A DNA stretch of 14,745 nucleotides, taken from contig USFH01000037.1 of NCBI GenBank assembly GCA_900553925.1, forward strand, positions 1-14,745, written 5' to 3'. Of this stretch, positions 1 through 6,823 are shown in pieces; position 1 is the stretch's first letter, and every line of letters begins with the position of its first letter. The notes beneath the pieces were generated by a model. That model was not told the DNA's origin. It saw only the letters and a program-made list of their open reading frames with translations, and searched no databases. Source of the DNA: an uncultured Clostridium sp. GTDB taxonomy: Bacteria; Bacillota; Clostridia; Lachnospirales; Lachnospiraceae. The position numbers and the translations under genes are program-made.

Positions 1-756
1 CACACGGCTCGCACCGACACCGACGAACATCTCTACGAAGTCCGAACCGGAGATTGAGAAGAAAGGCACGCCCGCCTCACCAGCAACAGCTTTGGCAAGA
101 AGCGTCTTACCGGTTCCCGGAGGTCCCTCTAACAGTACACCTTTCGGGATTCGTGCACCCAGTGTGTTATATTTCTTCGGATTACGCAGGAAATCTACAA
201 TCTCCGCCATATCCTCTTTTTCTTCTTCCAGACCAGCAACATCCTTAAATGTGAACTTCTGGTCATTCTCGTTCGACATATGTGCCCGGCTCTTACCGAA
301 ATTCATCATCTTGCCGCCGCCTGCACCGCCGCCACCTGCAGCGCCTGACATATTCGCCATAAGCAACATGACAACTACAAGCAGTACGACTACGAGAATC
401 ACAACCGGCAGCCATGTCCAGACAGTACTCTGCCCACTTACATCGTGGAGTTCCATCCGGATGTTGCCCTTGCCCTTATTCATGACAATATCCTGTACTT
501 TGTTGACATCCGATACATAGAATTCCTTCTCTTCGTTCGTCTGTCTATACGTAATATAGACCGTACCTGTCGGTATCTCCTTATTCTGATAGATCTCCAC
601 GGATCCGATCAGATCCTCGGTCACCTCTGCCTGAAAATCCGCAACCGTATAGCCGGAATCTGTCTTTGATCCTTTATTCATATACCATATAATACCGCAG
701 AACATTGCAAAGAACAGAATCAGGTAGATTCCGAGTCCTTTCTTTAATCCTTTCAT
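1..756 (-). CDS. ftsH: ATP-dependent zinc metalloprotease FtsH (N-terminal 252 codons, cut by window edge)
   Basis: FtsH is a membrane-anchored AAA+ protease that degrades misfolded membrane proteins and short-lived regulators. The reading frame starts at ATG 754-756 and runs off the window at base 1 with no stop, so only the first 252 residues are present. Visible parts are a first membrane segment at about residues 5-24, an extracytoplasmic domain to about 112, a second membrane segment at about 113-130, a Gly-rich linker and the start of the AAA domain. The Walker A motif GPPGTGKT lies at residues 211-218, followed by the FtsH-typical [17 protein letters not shown]. The Walker B, SRH and HEXXH zinc motifs lie outside the window. 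An AAGGGAG ribosome binding site precedes the start. It follows hpt by 28 bases, as in the conserved tilS-hpt-ftsH order. Identification is firm. Confidence 0.96.
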   Translation of the reverse strand, partial: MKGLKKGLGIYLILFFAMFCGIIWYMNKGSKTDSGYTVADFQAEVTEDLIGSVEIYQNKEIPTGTVYITYRQTNEEKEFYVSDVNKVQDIVMNKGKGNIRMELHDVSGQSTVWTWLPVVILVVVLLVVVMLLMANMSGAAGGGGAGGGKMMNFGKSRAHMSNENDQKFTFKDVAGLEEEKEDMAEIVDFLRNPKKYNTLGARIPKGVLLEGPPGTGKTLLAKAVAGEAGVPFFSISGSDFVEMFVGVGASRV

Positions 757-784
757 GTTACGCTCCCTTCTGGATAATTATGTA

Positions 785-1306
785 TTATTCAGAAATCACA
801 CCAATATATGGAAGATTTCTATATTTCTGTGCACAGTCAAGTCCATAACCGACAACAAAGCGGTCCGGAATTACAAATCCGGTAATATCCGGTTCGAGTT
901 CAACCACCCGGCGGTCCGGCTTATCAAGCAATGTTACCACCTTGAAGCTTGCAGGCTTACGCGCCTTTAAAATCTTGATCAGGTAAAAAAGTGTTCTTCC
1001 CGAATCCATGATATCCTCGATCAGTACAACGTTCCTGCCTTCGATGCTCTCGTCAAGATCTTTGATGAGCTTCACAACGCCGGAAGATTTTGTATCGTTG
1101 CCATAGCTTGAAACGGACATAAAATCCATTGTAACCGGAACTGTTAGCTTCTTCGCAAGCTCACACATAAAAAATACACTCCCCTTGAGTACTCCGATTA
1201 TATGCAGCGTCTTTCCTTCATACTCTTCACTCAGCTGTTTCGCAATCTCTGCAATTCTTGCTTCCACAGTTTCTTCGTCAATCATAACTTCAATCTTTGG
1301 TTCCAT
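785..1306 (-). CDS. hpt: Hypoxanthine(-guanine) phosphoribosyltransferase
   Basis: This cytoplasmic purine-salvage enzyme transfers phosphoribose from PRPP to hypoxanthine or guanine. The protein has 173 residues, close to the usual ~180. The PRPP-binding motif VVLIEDIMDSGRT is at residues 93-105 and the flexible-loop region with SSYGNDTKSSG is at about 66-76. The C-terminal VVTLLDKPDRR...PDRFVVGYGLDCAQKYRNLPYIG is typical of bacterial HPRT. The start overlaps the end of tilS by 17 bases, and an AAGGAGAG ribosome binding site lies inside the tilS coding sequence, so the two are probably translated from one mRNA. In B. subtilis and Listeria, TilS and HprT have been reported to act together on ftsH expression; the same order here would allow that, but the sequence does not show it. 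Confidence 0.96.
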   Translation of the reverse strand: MEPKIEVMIDEETVEARIAEIAKQLSEEYEGKTLHIIGVLKGSVFFMCELAKKLTVPVTMDFMSVSSYGNDTKSSGVVKLIKDLDESIEGRNVVLIEDIMDSGRTLFYLIKILKARKPASFKVVTLLDKPDRRVVELEPDITGFVIPDRFVVGYGLDCAQKYRNLPYIGVISE

Positions 1307-2696
1307 AAGTCTCTCCTTTGTCCAGATAATTTATCTTCATAACTGTCTTTGTATCCTGTGTCACATAGTATGCCGGACTGAACCGCAGCCCAGGCACCCA
1401 GATAATCTCCTGCCCACAGGCAAGCACCGGCCACCCGGTACGCTTCACCCGGTCAACCTTCGCATCAACGAACACCCGGACCAGTTTCTTCGTATTGCCC
1501 TTACGGTCTATCACTATGAAATCGCCTTCCTGCGGAGTTCTTATACGCAAATTACCTTTTATTTTATCATAATCCAGATATTTCGTATAGGTTTTTTTCG
1601 AAATCTCTTCACATTCATGCATAGGAATAACCGTCACTACCATTATACCCATCCCCGGGATTTCATAATCGCCCGTCCCCGAAATACATATACTGTAATC
1701 CTGCGTTTCCGGCTTTCCGCAGGAGAGGATGATCTTGTCGTAACTTCGTCTGGCACAGATTCCATACGGCAGCTGTACCATACTTCCGGTTTCCGCGTTT
1801 CCAAGTGCCAGAACAGACCGGATATGTCTTCTGGAGATATCCTTCCGCTTTGCTGCTGCCCGGGCAACCGCCTCAGTCACAACCGCTTCCTGCAATGCCG
1901 GATCAAGTGCATGCAGCGAATCTATAGATAACTCAAGTCCATCTGCAGCAGCATGCAGTTGTACCGCCTGCATTGCCTGTCCGCAAATATACGCATAGCT
2001 TTTCCCTGCTTCCAAAGCCGTTTCACAGATATGTTCAACCGCCCGCGGATTCATCTCTCGCATGGCAGGCAATATAGTGTGGCGTATCTGATTTCTTGCA
2101 TAGATTAATTCTGCGTTCGTCGAATCCTCACGAAACGACTGCTGCAGGCAGACAAGCTGGGCTTCAATCTCCGCACGCGACGTTCCAAGCAGCGGCCGGA
2201 TGATATCCCCGCGTCTTGGCGCCATTCCGGCAAGTCCACGCAATCCGCTTCCCCGGATCAGATGAAACAGCACCGTCTCCGCCATATCATCCCTGTTATG
2301 CGCAACTGCGATCCGGTCATAATGAAGCCTGTTCCGAATCTCCTCCATGCGTTTGTACCGGATCTCGCGGCCTGCCTCCTCTATGGATACGCCTCCCTGC
2401 TTCGCAAGAGCCGGGACATCCTCCCGGAAGAGATAACAGGGGATATCAAGCGCGTGGCATATCTGTTCCGTAAATGCCGCATCTCCATCTGCCTCCGCCC
2501 CCCGGATTCCATGGTGTACATGCACGACCGCAAGCCCATCGTCCGGAATTCCAAGCGGCTTTTTAAGTCCATGGAGTACACGCAGCAGGCAGACAGAATC
2601 CGCCCCGCCGGACACTCCTAAGACGAGCCGCATCCCCGGTTCAACGAGCCGTTGTGCAAGGATATAATTGTATACGTTTTGTTCAAATGCATTCAT
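1290..2696 (-). CDS. tilS: tRNA(Ile)-lysidine synthetase TilS
   Basis: TilS attaches lysine to C34 of the CAU-anticodon tRNA-Ile in an ATP-dependent reaction, so that it reads AUA codons. It is normally essential. The 468-residue protein has the PP-loop SGGADS at residues 29-34, then VVHVHHGIRGAEAD and a VAHNRDDMAETVLFHLIRGSGLRGLAGM stretch typical of the N-type ATPase core. A helical middle region follows, and then a C-terminal domain (roughly residues 395-468) with GDFIVIDRKGNTKKL and WVPGLRFSPAYYV. The start ATG fits the family N-terminus, but no clear Shine-Dalgarno sequence precedes it; a -10-like TGGTAAAAT lies only six bases upstream (see findings). It follows spoIIE by 40 bases and overlaps hpt. 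Confidence 0.95.
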   Translation of the reverse strand: MNAFEQNVYNYILAQRLVEPGMRLVLGVSGGADSVCLLRVLHGLKKPLGIPDDGLAVVHVHHGIRGAEADGDAAFTEQICHALDIPCYLFREDVPALAKQGGVSIEEAGREIRYKRMEEIRNRLHYDRIAVAHNRDDMAETVLFHLIRGSGLRGLAGMAPRRGDIIRPLLGTSRAEIEAQLVCLQQSFREDSTNAELIYARNQIRHTILPAMREMNPRAVEHICETALEAGKSYAYICGQAMQAVQLHAAADGLELSIDSLHALDPALQEAVVTEAVARAAAKRKDISRRHIRSVLALGNAETGSMVQLPYGICARRSYDKIILSCGKPETQDYSICISGTGDYEIPGMGIMVVTVIPMHECEEISKKTYTKYLDYDKIKGNLRIRTPQEGDFIVIDRKGNTKKLVRVFVDAKVDRVKRTGWPVLACGQEIIWVPGLRFSPAYYVTQDTKTVMKINYLDKGETYGTKD

Positions 2697-2702
2697 ATCT
2701 GC

Positions 2703-2711
2703 ATTTTACCA
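2703..2711 (-). promoter_or_regulatory. Candidate extended -10 element for tilS
   Basis: On the minus strand this reads TGG followed by TAAAAT, an extended -10 (TGnTAAAAT, one mismatch to TATAAT). It ends six bases before the tilS ATG, so a transcript would begin at or next to the start codon. No good -35 hexamer is seen at 16-18 bases. It is a weak site supported mainly by the need of an essential gene for vegetative transcription downstream of sporulation-specific spoIIE. Confidence 0.3.
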
Positions 2712-2736
2712 CAACAAAATATCGAAGTATAGCAAA

Positions 2737-4734
2737 TCAGGAATTTTTCATCACACGACATACAACGAGCGTCGCATCATCCTTTAACCGTTTCCCACAG
2801 ACTTTCCGTATCTCCCCGACGATTGTATCCGCGATCTCATCCGGCTCTTCCTCCCCCATTTTACCAAGCAGGGTGTTCATATAATCGTCTTTATTCTCAA
2901 ACAAAATACTGTCGAGTACGCCGTCACTCACCATGACGAGCAGATCATCCTTATAATACTTCTTGAGGCTGCATTCACATCCGGCATCTGTCATGACTCC
3001 GACAGGAAGGGATGTGGATTTGATACATTCCATCCAGTTTCCGCGCTTCACATATGTGGTCGCCGCTCCGTATTTGAGCAGTTGTCCCACTCCTGTATAC
3101 CGGTCGAACAACATCATATCCAGTGTCGTAAACCGTTCTCCTTTGTTCTGTTCCGACAAATATGCATTGACTAACCGCACAGCCATCTCCTGGTCGAACC
3201 CGGTATCGACCAGTTCCTCCACCGATGCCAGCAGCTGTTCACTGTCTGCCGCTGCCTGAGGTCCGTTTCCCATGCCATCGGCAATCATAACAAGTGTCTT
3301 CCCGTTTCTCAGGTTCCCGATGTAGAAATTATCTCCGGATACAACCTCCTCCATACAGGCAAGTCTCCGTGCAGCCGTACGGATCGAGAACGCAGGCTTC
3401 TGTTCCAGGATAATAAGATCATAGTTTCTTCCAACCAGCTGCCGGCTCTCCTCCCCAATCTCAAACGGCATACCCATTTGCTTGCTGACAATCTGCCGGA
3501 CAGTCTCGGCGCCGATCAGTCTGCCGCGCACAACACAGACATCCGCATACAGGCGATAGCTTCCGTTCTTTTCTTTCAGAAGCGTAAGTGACCGGACTTT
3601 AATTCCGACCCGTCCAAGCTCTGCCAGGATCATCGTCTCCATATCTCTTCGCAGAGGAACACAGCAATCCAGTTCCCCCGCGAAATCATCGAGCATCGCG
3701 CTGATCTCGGAAAAGCCGATTCTCTGTCCATCGGTTCCCGCAAATGTATAATCTATCCTTCTAAGAGCAGCAGAGAATCGACGGACCCGTTCCAATGTCA
3801 GCCTGCCCCACTCGGTTCCCTGTGCCACCTCGCCGTTTTGTCCCTTCCCCTCCGGAGCGAATATCCCTGCCGGTGTGAGGACAAGCAGAAATACCGCAGA
3901 CACAAACGCCTTGCTCCCGGCCTCTGACAGCAATTCCGGGAACCATTGATGTCCAATCCCCCAATATACAGCCGAAAAAGCAAGAAGACTCGCATATCTT
4001 CCCGCATGAAAAAACTCTGCCACACTATCCGCAATTACTACCACAAACACCCACGCTGCCAGTATCTTCATCTCGCCAAGCCGCAAGGCATAGACAACAC
4101 CGGCAATCGCTGTCCATGCAATGCCTGTCGTGAATCCAAACCGGTATGATACATAGAACATAGAAAATATACACGCTGTCTGAAAAACCTCGATCTGTCC
4201 AAACATCTGCACAGGCATGCCTGCGAATACCGTAGTTGCAAATATCAGACAGGCAAGCTGTGTCTGCGTATCTGAGGAAATCTGTGTACCCACACCCGGC
4301 AGCTGCTTATATGCAAAGCTAAAGGCAAGCATGAACGAAAAGACAAGCACACCTTCTGCGCATCCCTGCCAGATGCCAATCGTATGTGGCAGGAAAAACG
4401 CTGCAGCCACCTGCAAAGTGCCTGCCATCACCCCGGAAAGAAACGACAACAGAAATGTCCTTGGATACAGAAACTGCAGCCGCCGTCCCCGTACAGTCAG
4501 CATCACTATGATCCAGATACATGGATACAAAAGGCTTCCCGCCTGCAAAAACGCTTTTCTCTCTAAAAGCGTACACATCAGACCGGCAAACATCATCCAG
4601 ATATTCCTGCCACATATGCTGCCCGCCCCAAGCAACGCAGTTCCAAAAGGTGCAGTTCCAAGCAGACTGCAATGCCCAACAAAATATGCTGTCGCAAAAT
4701 CTACAATACCGGAAAAAAACTTTGTCTCCTTCAT
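2737..4734 (-). CDS. spoIIE: Stage II sporulation protein E (SpoIIE), membrane PP2C phosphatase
   Basis: SpoIIE dephosphorylates the anti-anti-sigma factor SpoIIAA in the forespore to release sigma-F, and it also interacts with FtsZ at the polar septum. The protein has 665 residues. An N-terminal region with multiple membrane segments spans about residues 8-295, a soluble linker about 300-450, and a PP2C phosphatase domain about 455-660. Metal-binding motifs are visible: SGDNF near residue 460, MIADGMGNG around D486, VMVSDGVLD around D604 and KDDATLVV at D652-D653. B. subtilis SpoIIE has 827 residues, so this one is short, mostly in the region between membrane part and phosphatase. A GAAGGGA ribosome binding site precedes the ATG. 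The gene has its own promoter and is separated from divIC by a terminator. Confidence 0.95.
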   Translation of the reverse strand: MKETKFFSGIVDFATAYFVGHCSLLGTAPFGTALLGAGSICGRNIWMMFAGLMCTLLERKAFLQAGSLLYPCIWIIVMLTVRGRRLQFLYPRTFLLSFLSGVMAGTLQVAAAFFLPHTIGIWQGCAEGVLVFSFMLAFSFAYKQLPGVGTQISSDTQTQLACLIFATTVFAGMPVQMFGQIEVFQTACIFSMFYVSYRFGFTTGIAWTAIAGVVYALRLGEMKILAAWVFVVVIADSVAEFFHAGRYASLLAFSAVYWGIGHQWFPELLSEAGSKAFVSAVFLLVLTPAGIFAPEGKGQNGEVAQGTEWGRLTLERVRRFSAALRRIDYTFAGTDGQRIGFSEISAMLDDFAGELDCCVPLRRDMETMILAELGRVGIKVRSLTLLKEKNGSYRLYADVCVVRGRLIGAETVRQIVSKQMGMPFEIGEESRQLVGRNYDLIILEQKPAFSIRTAARRLACMEEVVSGDNFYIGNLRNGKTLVMIADGMGNGPQAAADSEQLLASVEELVDTGFDQEMAVRLVNAYLSEQNKGERFTTLDMMLFDRYTGVGQLLKYGAATTYVKRGNWMECIKSTSLPVGVMTDAGCECSLKKYYKDDLLVMVSDGVLDSILFENKDDYMNTLLGKMGEEEPDEIADTIVGEIRKVCGKRLKDDATLVVCRVMKNS

Positions 4735-4791
4735 CTTCTCAATCCCTTCTACCGGATGGCACTTCCATTAACCGAATTTGCCATACAAGTT

Positions 4792-4820
4792 TATACAATT
4801 CCACGATTGTTTCATGTCAA
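4792..4820 (-). promoter_or_regulatory. Candidate sigma-A-type promoter of spoIIE
   Basis: On the minus strand a perfect -35 TTGACA (4815-4820) is followed after 17 bases by TGTATA (4792-4797); shifting two bases gives TATAAA with a 19-base spacer. B. subtilis spoIIE uses a sigma-A promoter activated by Spo0A with an unusually long spacer. I could not find a convincing Spo0A box (TGNCGAA) nearby, so Spo0A control is not shown. Confidence 0.6.
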
Positions 4821-4881
4821 ACACTGACAGCCGGCAGAAAAAAAATCTGACATTTTATTGCACACAGAAGTTTTATTGCAT

Positions 4882-4910
4882 AAAAAAGAGACAGAACCGC
4901 ATCCTGTCTC
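4882..4910 (-). terminator. Rho-independent terminator after divIC
   Basis: Minus-strand hairpin with a perfect 7-bp stem GAGACAG/CTGTCTC (4904-4910 with 4888-4894) and a 9-base loop, followed by six T's (4882-4887). It lies 42 bases past the divIC stop and upstream of the spoIIE promoter, so it separates the two transcription units. Confidence 0.85.
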
Positions 4911-4952
4911 CTGACTTCCATACTTTTTTCGGAATATACGCTTGTCTGCCTT

Positions 4953-5261
4953 CTACTCCGGTTTGATGACTAACTCGTCCGGATGAACAAGCCCAAGCTT
5001 ATCCTTCGCAACATCCTCTATATATTCATTCGTCTGCATATACTTTTCCTGCGCATCAAGTTCTGTCTGCTCCTGCTTCGCCTGTTCCACGCGGAGTTCC
5101 ATACTCTTCTCTGTCTCTGCAAGCTGCTTACTCTTCGCATGAAGACTTGTTGCACGTACAATGGATGTCACGCACACAAACACAACAGCAAGCACGATCA
5201 AAAATGTAATTGTTCTCGACTGACGATAACGGACGGAACCTTTGTTTCTGCTCTTTGCCAT
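4953..5261 (-). CDS. divIC: Septum formation initiator DivIC (FtsB-like)
   Basis: DivIC is a bitopic membrane protein of the divisome that works with FtsL and DivIB in septal cell-wall synthesis. With the start at ATG 5259-5261 it has 102 residues. These comprise a basic cytoplasmic tail (MAKSRNKGSVRYRQSR), one membrane segment at about 18-37, a coiled coil rich in Glu, Gln and Lys at about 38-75, and the family-typical end YIEDVAKDKLGLVHPDELVIKPE. A GTG at 5271-5273 in the same frame would add four residues (MSVC). I prefer the ATG because its N-terminus matches the family and the upstream GTG has only poor pairing to 16S rRNA. The gene follows yabQ by 57 bases and is followed by a strong terminator. 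Confidence 0.9.
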   Translation of the reverse strand: MAKSRNKGSVRYRQSRTITFLIVLAVVFVCVTSIVRATSLHAKSKQLAETEKSMELRVEQAKQEQTELDAQEKYMQTNEYIEDVAKDKLGLVHPDELVIKPE

Positions 5262-5283
5262 ACACACACTCACTTCTTACTTA

Positions 5284-5312
5284 ATAAAATAATGGGATAT
5301 CTTCTCCCTCAA
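5284..5312 (-). promoter_or_regulatory. Possible weak sigma-A promoter of divIC
   Basis: Minus strand: TTGAGG (5307-5312) and TTTTAT (5284-5289) with a 17-base spacer, each matching four of six consensus positions. The site lies in the short yabQ-divIC gap. It is plausible because divIC is needed in growing cells while yabP-yabQ look sporulation-specific, but the match is weak. Confidence 0.3.
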
Positions 5313-5318
5313 AGATAC

Positions 5319-5693
5319 TTACATTTTACCCTTTCTATCGTTTTTTTTCAACAATTTATTACGGTTTTTCGCCCATTTTTTCACATGATACAAGATGTAG
5401 TCCGTCCCCTTCACCAAAATACAACCTATAGTGTAATGGTATCCTGCAACACCAAGCAGAATCCCGAATGCCATATACCAGTGCAGGGATCCCTCTCCAT
5501 ATGTGTGCAGAATTTCCAGCACCGCGCACGTACAGACCAGCCAGAAACAGACATCCTCCATCGCAATAAAAATAGAATTATGTGAGACAACACGCCGAAA
5601 AATGCGTATGAAATCATAAGACAGGGGCAAGGCGATTCCAATTCCTACACTCAGTAAAAACATGGCGCCCTGTCTTATCAGAAAATCCGTCAT
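5319..5693 (-). CDS. yabQ: Spore cortex biosynthesis protein YabQ
   Basis: YabQ is a small integral membrane protein that in B. subtilis is made in the mother cell under sigma-E, sits in the outer spore membrane and is required for cortex formation. The 124-residue product has hydrophobic segments at about residues 7-27, 44-62 and 73-92 and ends in a strongly basic tail (KKWAKNRNKLLKKNDRKGK). The N-terminus with the IGIALPLSYDFIRIFRR stretch fits the family. The yabP stop codon TAG is followed directly by this ATG, and no separate ribosome binding site is evident. Translation is therefore probably coupled to yabP. The biochemical role of the family is unknown. Confidence 0.88.
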   Translation of the reverse strand: MTDFLIRQGAMFLLSVGIGIALPLSYDFIRIFRRVVSHNSIFIAMEDVCFWLVCTCAVLEILHTYGEGSLHWYMAFGILLGVAGYHYTIGCILVKGTDYILYHVKKWAKNRNKLLKKNDRKGKM

Positions 5694-5969
5694 CTAACGA
5701 AACAGCCGCTTTGTAATTGCTGCGGCACGCTTCTTTCCTTTTTTATCCGAATATAACATTCCTTGTATCGTCCCGGATAGCCGGAGTTCGCCCTTCTCCA
5801 TATCCAGTTTCTCTGCATGCAGTTCCTGTCCCTTGACTGCCAGATGCTCATCCGCTGTCTCCAGCTCCACAAGCTCCGGTTCCATCGATATGACTTTCTC
5901 CACACCCGACAGCACCATGTGTGTCCGGTGGGTGATACTGATTGAATGATTATTTCCTTCTCGTTCCAT
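5694..5969 (-). CDS. yabP: Sporulation protein YabP
   Basis: YabP belongs to the YabP/YqfC family of small sporulation proteins; in B. subtilis it is expressed under sigma-E in the mother cell, but its molecular function is not established. The product has 91 residues. It contains the characteristic HRTHMVLSGVEKVISMEPELVELET segment (about residues 14-38) followed by LAVKGQELHAEKLDMEKGELRLSGTIQGMLY, a beta-rich pattern. The start is supported by an AGGAG ribosome binding site five bases upstream of the ATG. It is translationally coupled to yabQ and preceded by a good sigma-E-type promoter, which agrees with a sporulation role. Confidence 0.92.
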   Translation of the reverse strand: MEREGNNHSISITHRTHMVLSGVEKVISMEPELVELETADEHLAVKGQELHAEKLDMEKGELRLSGTIQGMLYSDKKGKKRAAAITKRLFR

Positions 5970-5997
5970 GCATGCTCCTGCATACTTGCCTTAGCAT

Positions 5998-6026
5998 AAT
6001 ATATGCAGAATTCCCTTCATATATGA
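5998..6026 (-). promoter_or_regulatory. Candidate sigma-E promoter of yabP-yabQ
   Basis: Minus strand: TCATATA (6020-6026) as -35 and CATATATT (5998-6005) as -10, separated by 14 bases. These match the B. subtilis sigma-E consensus (about KMATATT, 14-15 bases, CATACAHT) at six of seven and seven of eight positions. The -10 lies 28 bases upstream of the yabP ATG, leaving a short leader that contains the AGGAG site. Confidence 0.65.
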
Positions 6027-6068
6027 ATTCATGTGGTTTTCATCCGGAACTACATGCACGGATAGAAA

Positions 6069-6308
6069 TCAGATATATTCAAACATATCCTTCGCGTCTT
6101 CCTTCTTCGTAGAATCTGCGATCATTGTCACGCGCACTTTCACAGACTTATTTCCGAACGCGATCTCTATGACATCGCCGACCTTCACATCATAAGATGC
6201 CTTCACGACCTTGTCATTGACCATGACGCGTCCTGCGTCGCAGGCATCATTCGCCACGGTTCTCCGTTTGATCAGCCGTGATACCTTCAAGTATTTATCC
6301 AGCCTCAT
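6069..6308 (-). CDS. rqcP: S4-domain RNA-binding protein RqcP (YabO)
   Basis: RqcP binds stalled 50S subunits and helps RqcH add C-terminal alanine tails during ribosome-associated quality control. With the start at ATG 6306-6308 the product has 79 residues and is almost entirely one S4 domain: [23 protein letters not shown] at the N-terminus, [22 protein letters not shown] in the middle, then [14 protein letters not shown]. An in-frame ATG at 6321-6323 would add five residues (MEDES). It overlaps the GGAGG ribosome binding site itself, and the family begins with MRLDK, so the inner start is chosen. The gene lies between the hup terminator and the yabP promoter, so it appears to be its own transcription unit. 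Confidence 0.92.
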   Translation of the reverse strand: MRLDKYLKVSRLIKRRTVANDACDAGRVMVNDKVVKASYDVKVGDVIEIAFGNKSVKVRVTMIADSTKKEDAKDMFEYI

Positions 6309-6316
6309 GCTTTCAT

Positions 6317-6321
6317 CCTCC
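6317..6321 (-). promoter_or_regulatory. Ribosome binding site deciding the rqcP start
   Basis: GGAGG on the minus strand, eight bases upstream of ATG 6306-6308. It sits directly on the alternative ATG at 6321-6323, which would then have no ribosome binding site of its own. Confidence 0.75.
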
Positions 6322-6345
6322 ATTTATACCTGTATATTTACAGAG

Positions 6346-6375
6346 AAAAAAAGCTGCCGCTAGAGTGCGACAGCT
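6346..6375 (-). terminator. Rho-independent terminator after hup
   Basis: Minus-strand hairpin with a 9-bp stem AGCTGTCGC/GCGGCAGCT (6367-6375 with 6352-6360, one G-T pair) and a 6-base loop, followed by a run of T's (6346-6352). It lies 16 bases past the hup stop codon. Confidence 0.88.
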
Positions 6376-6390
6376 TTTCTCGTTATCAGA

Positions 6391-6663
6391 TTAGTTCATA
6401 GAATCCTTAAGAGCCTTACCAGCCTTGAACTTAGGTGTCTTAGAAGCAGCGATCTTCATTGTCTCGCCTGTTCTTGGGTTACGTCCCTCACGAGCAGGTC
6501 TCTCAGCTACTTCAAATGTACCGAATCCAACTAACTGAATCTTCTCACCGTTCTTTAACTCTTCTGCTACTGTCTCTGTGAAAGCCTTAAGTGCCTTCTC
6601 AGCTTCTGTCTTCTTAAGTCCAGCCTTCTCAGCCATCTTTGCAACTAATTCATTCTTGTTCAT
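6391..6663 (-). CDS. hup: DNA-binding protein HU
   Basis: HU is the major nucleoid-compacting protein; it binds DNA without strong sequence preference and bends it as a dimer. The product has 90 residues, the standard length. Two N-terminal helices (MNKNELVAKMAEKAGLKKTEAEKAL...) are followed by the family signature GFGTFEVAERPAREGRNPRTGE at about residues 46-67 and the C-terminal PKFKAGKALKDSMN. The DNA-intercalating Pro of the beta-arm is in RNPRTG (P63). The start has a strong AGGAGG site. It has its own promoter and terminator and so forms a monocistronic unit, as expected for a very highly expressed gene. In other clostridia hup also sits next to yabO. Confidence 0.97.
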   Translation of the reverse strand: MNKNELVAKMAEKAGLKKTEAEKALKAFTETVAEELKNGEKIQLVGFGTFEVAERPAREGRNPRTGETMKIAASKTPKFKAGKALKDSMN

Positions 6664-6758
6664 CGAAATTTCCTCCTATAATGAAACGATGTTACTGACC
6701 ACTACCCCCGCGGTCGAATCTTGTTATTATCAGCTTTACCAACAAAGCCCTACGCATA

Positions 6759-6787
6759 TTTATACCTTGTAAGCCCTTGTTTGTCAA
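6759..6787 (-). promoter_or_regulatory. Sigma-A promoter of hup
   Basis: Minus strand: perfect -35 TTGACA (6782-6787), 17-base spacer, -10 TATAAA (6759-6764). The predicted transcript has a leader of about 88 bases that contains a small hairpin with stem GACCGC/GTGGTC. Confidence 0.8.
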
Positions 6788-6823
6788 GGAAAAAAGCCAA
6801 TATTATACAAGAAACTGTCAAAA

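Noticed and set aside
1185..1931. A 248-codon plus-strand open frame opposite hpt and tilS
   Set aside because: It spans the ends of two well-identified minus-strand genes, has no ribosome binding site or recognisable domain, and its composition is that of an antisense shadow.
4217..4771. A 184-codon plus-strand open frame opposite the spoIIE membrane region
   Set aside because: Lies opposite a confident gene and has no family motif or credible start signal.
4773..4783. CGAA-containing sequence resembling a Spo0A box upstream of spoIIE
   Set aside because: Only the CGAA core matches; the TG of TGNCGAA is missing, so I do not call a Spo0A site.
6802..6821. TTGACA and TATAAT close together on the minus strand downstream of spoVT
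   Set aside because: The spacer is only 8 bases, far too short for a sigma-A promoter; the properly spaced hup promoter is at 6759-6787.
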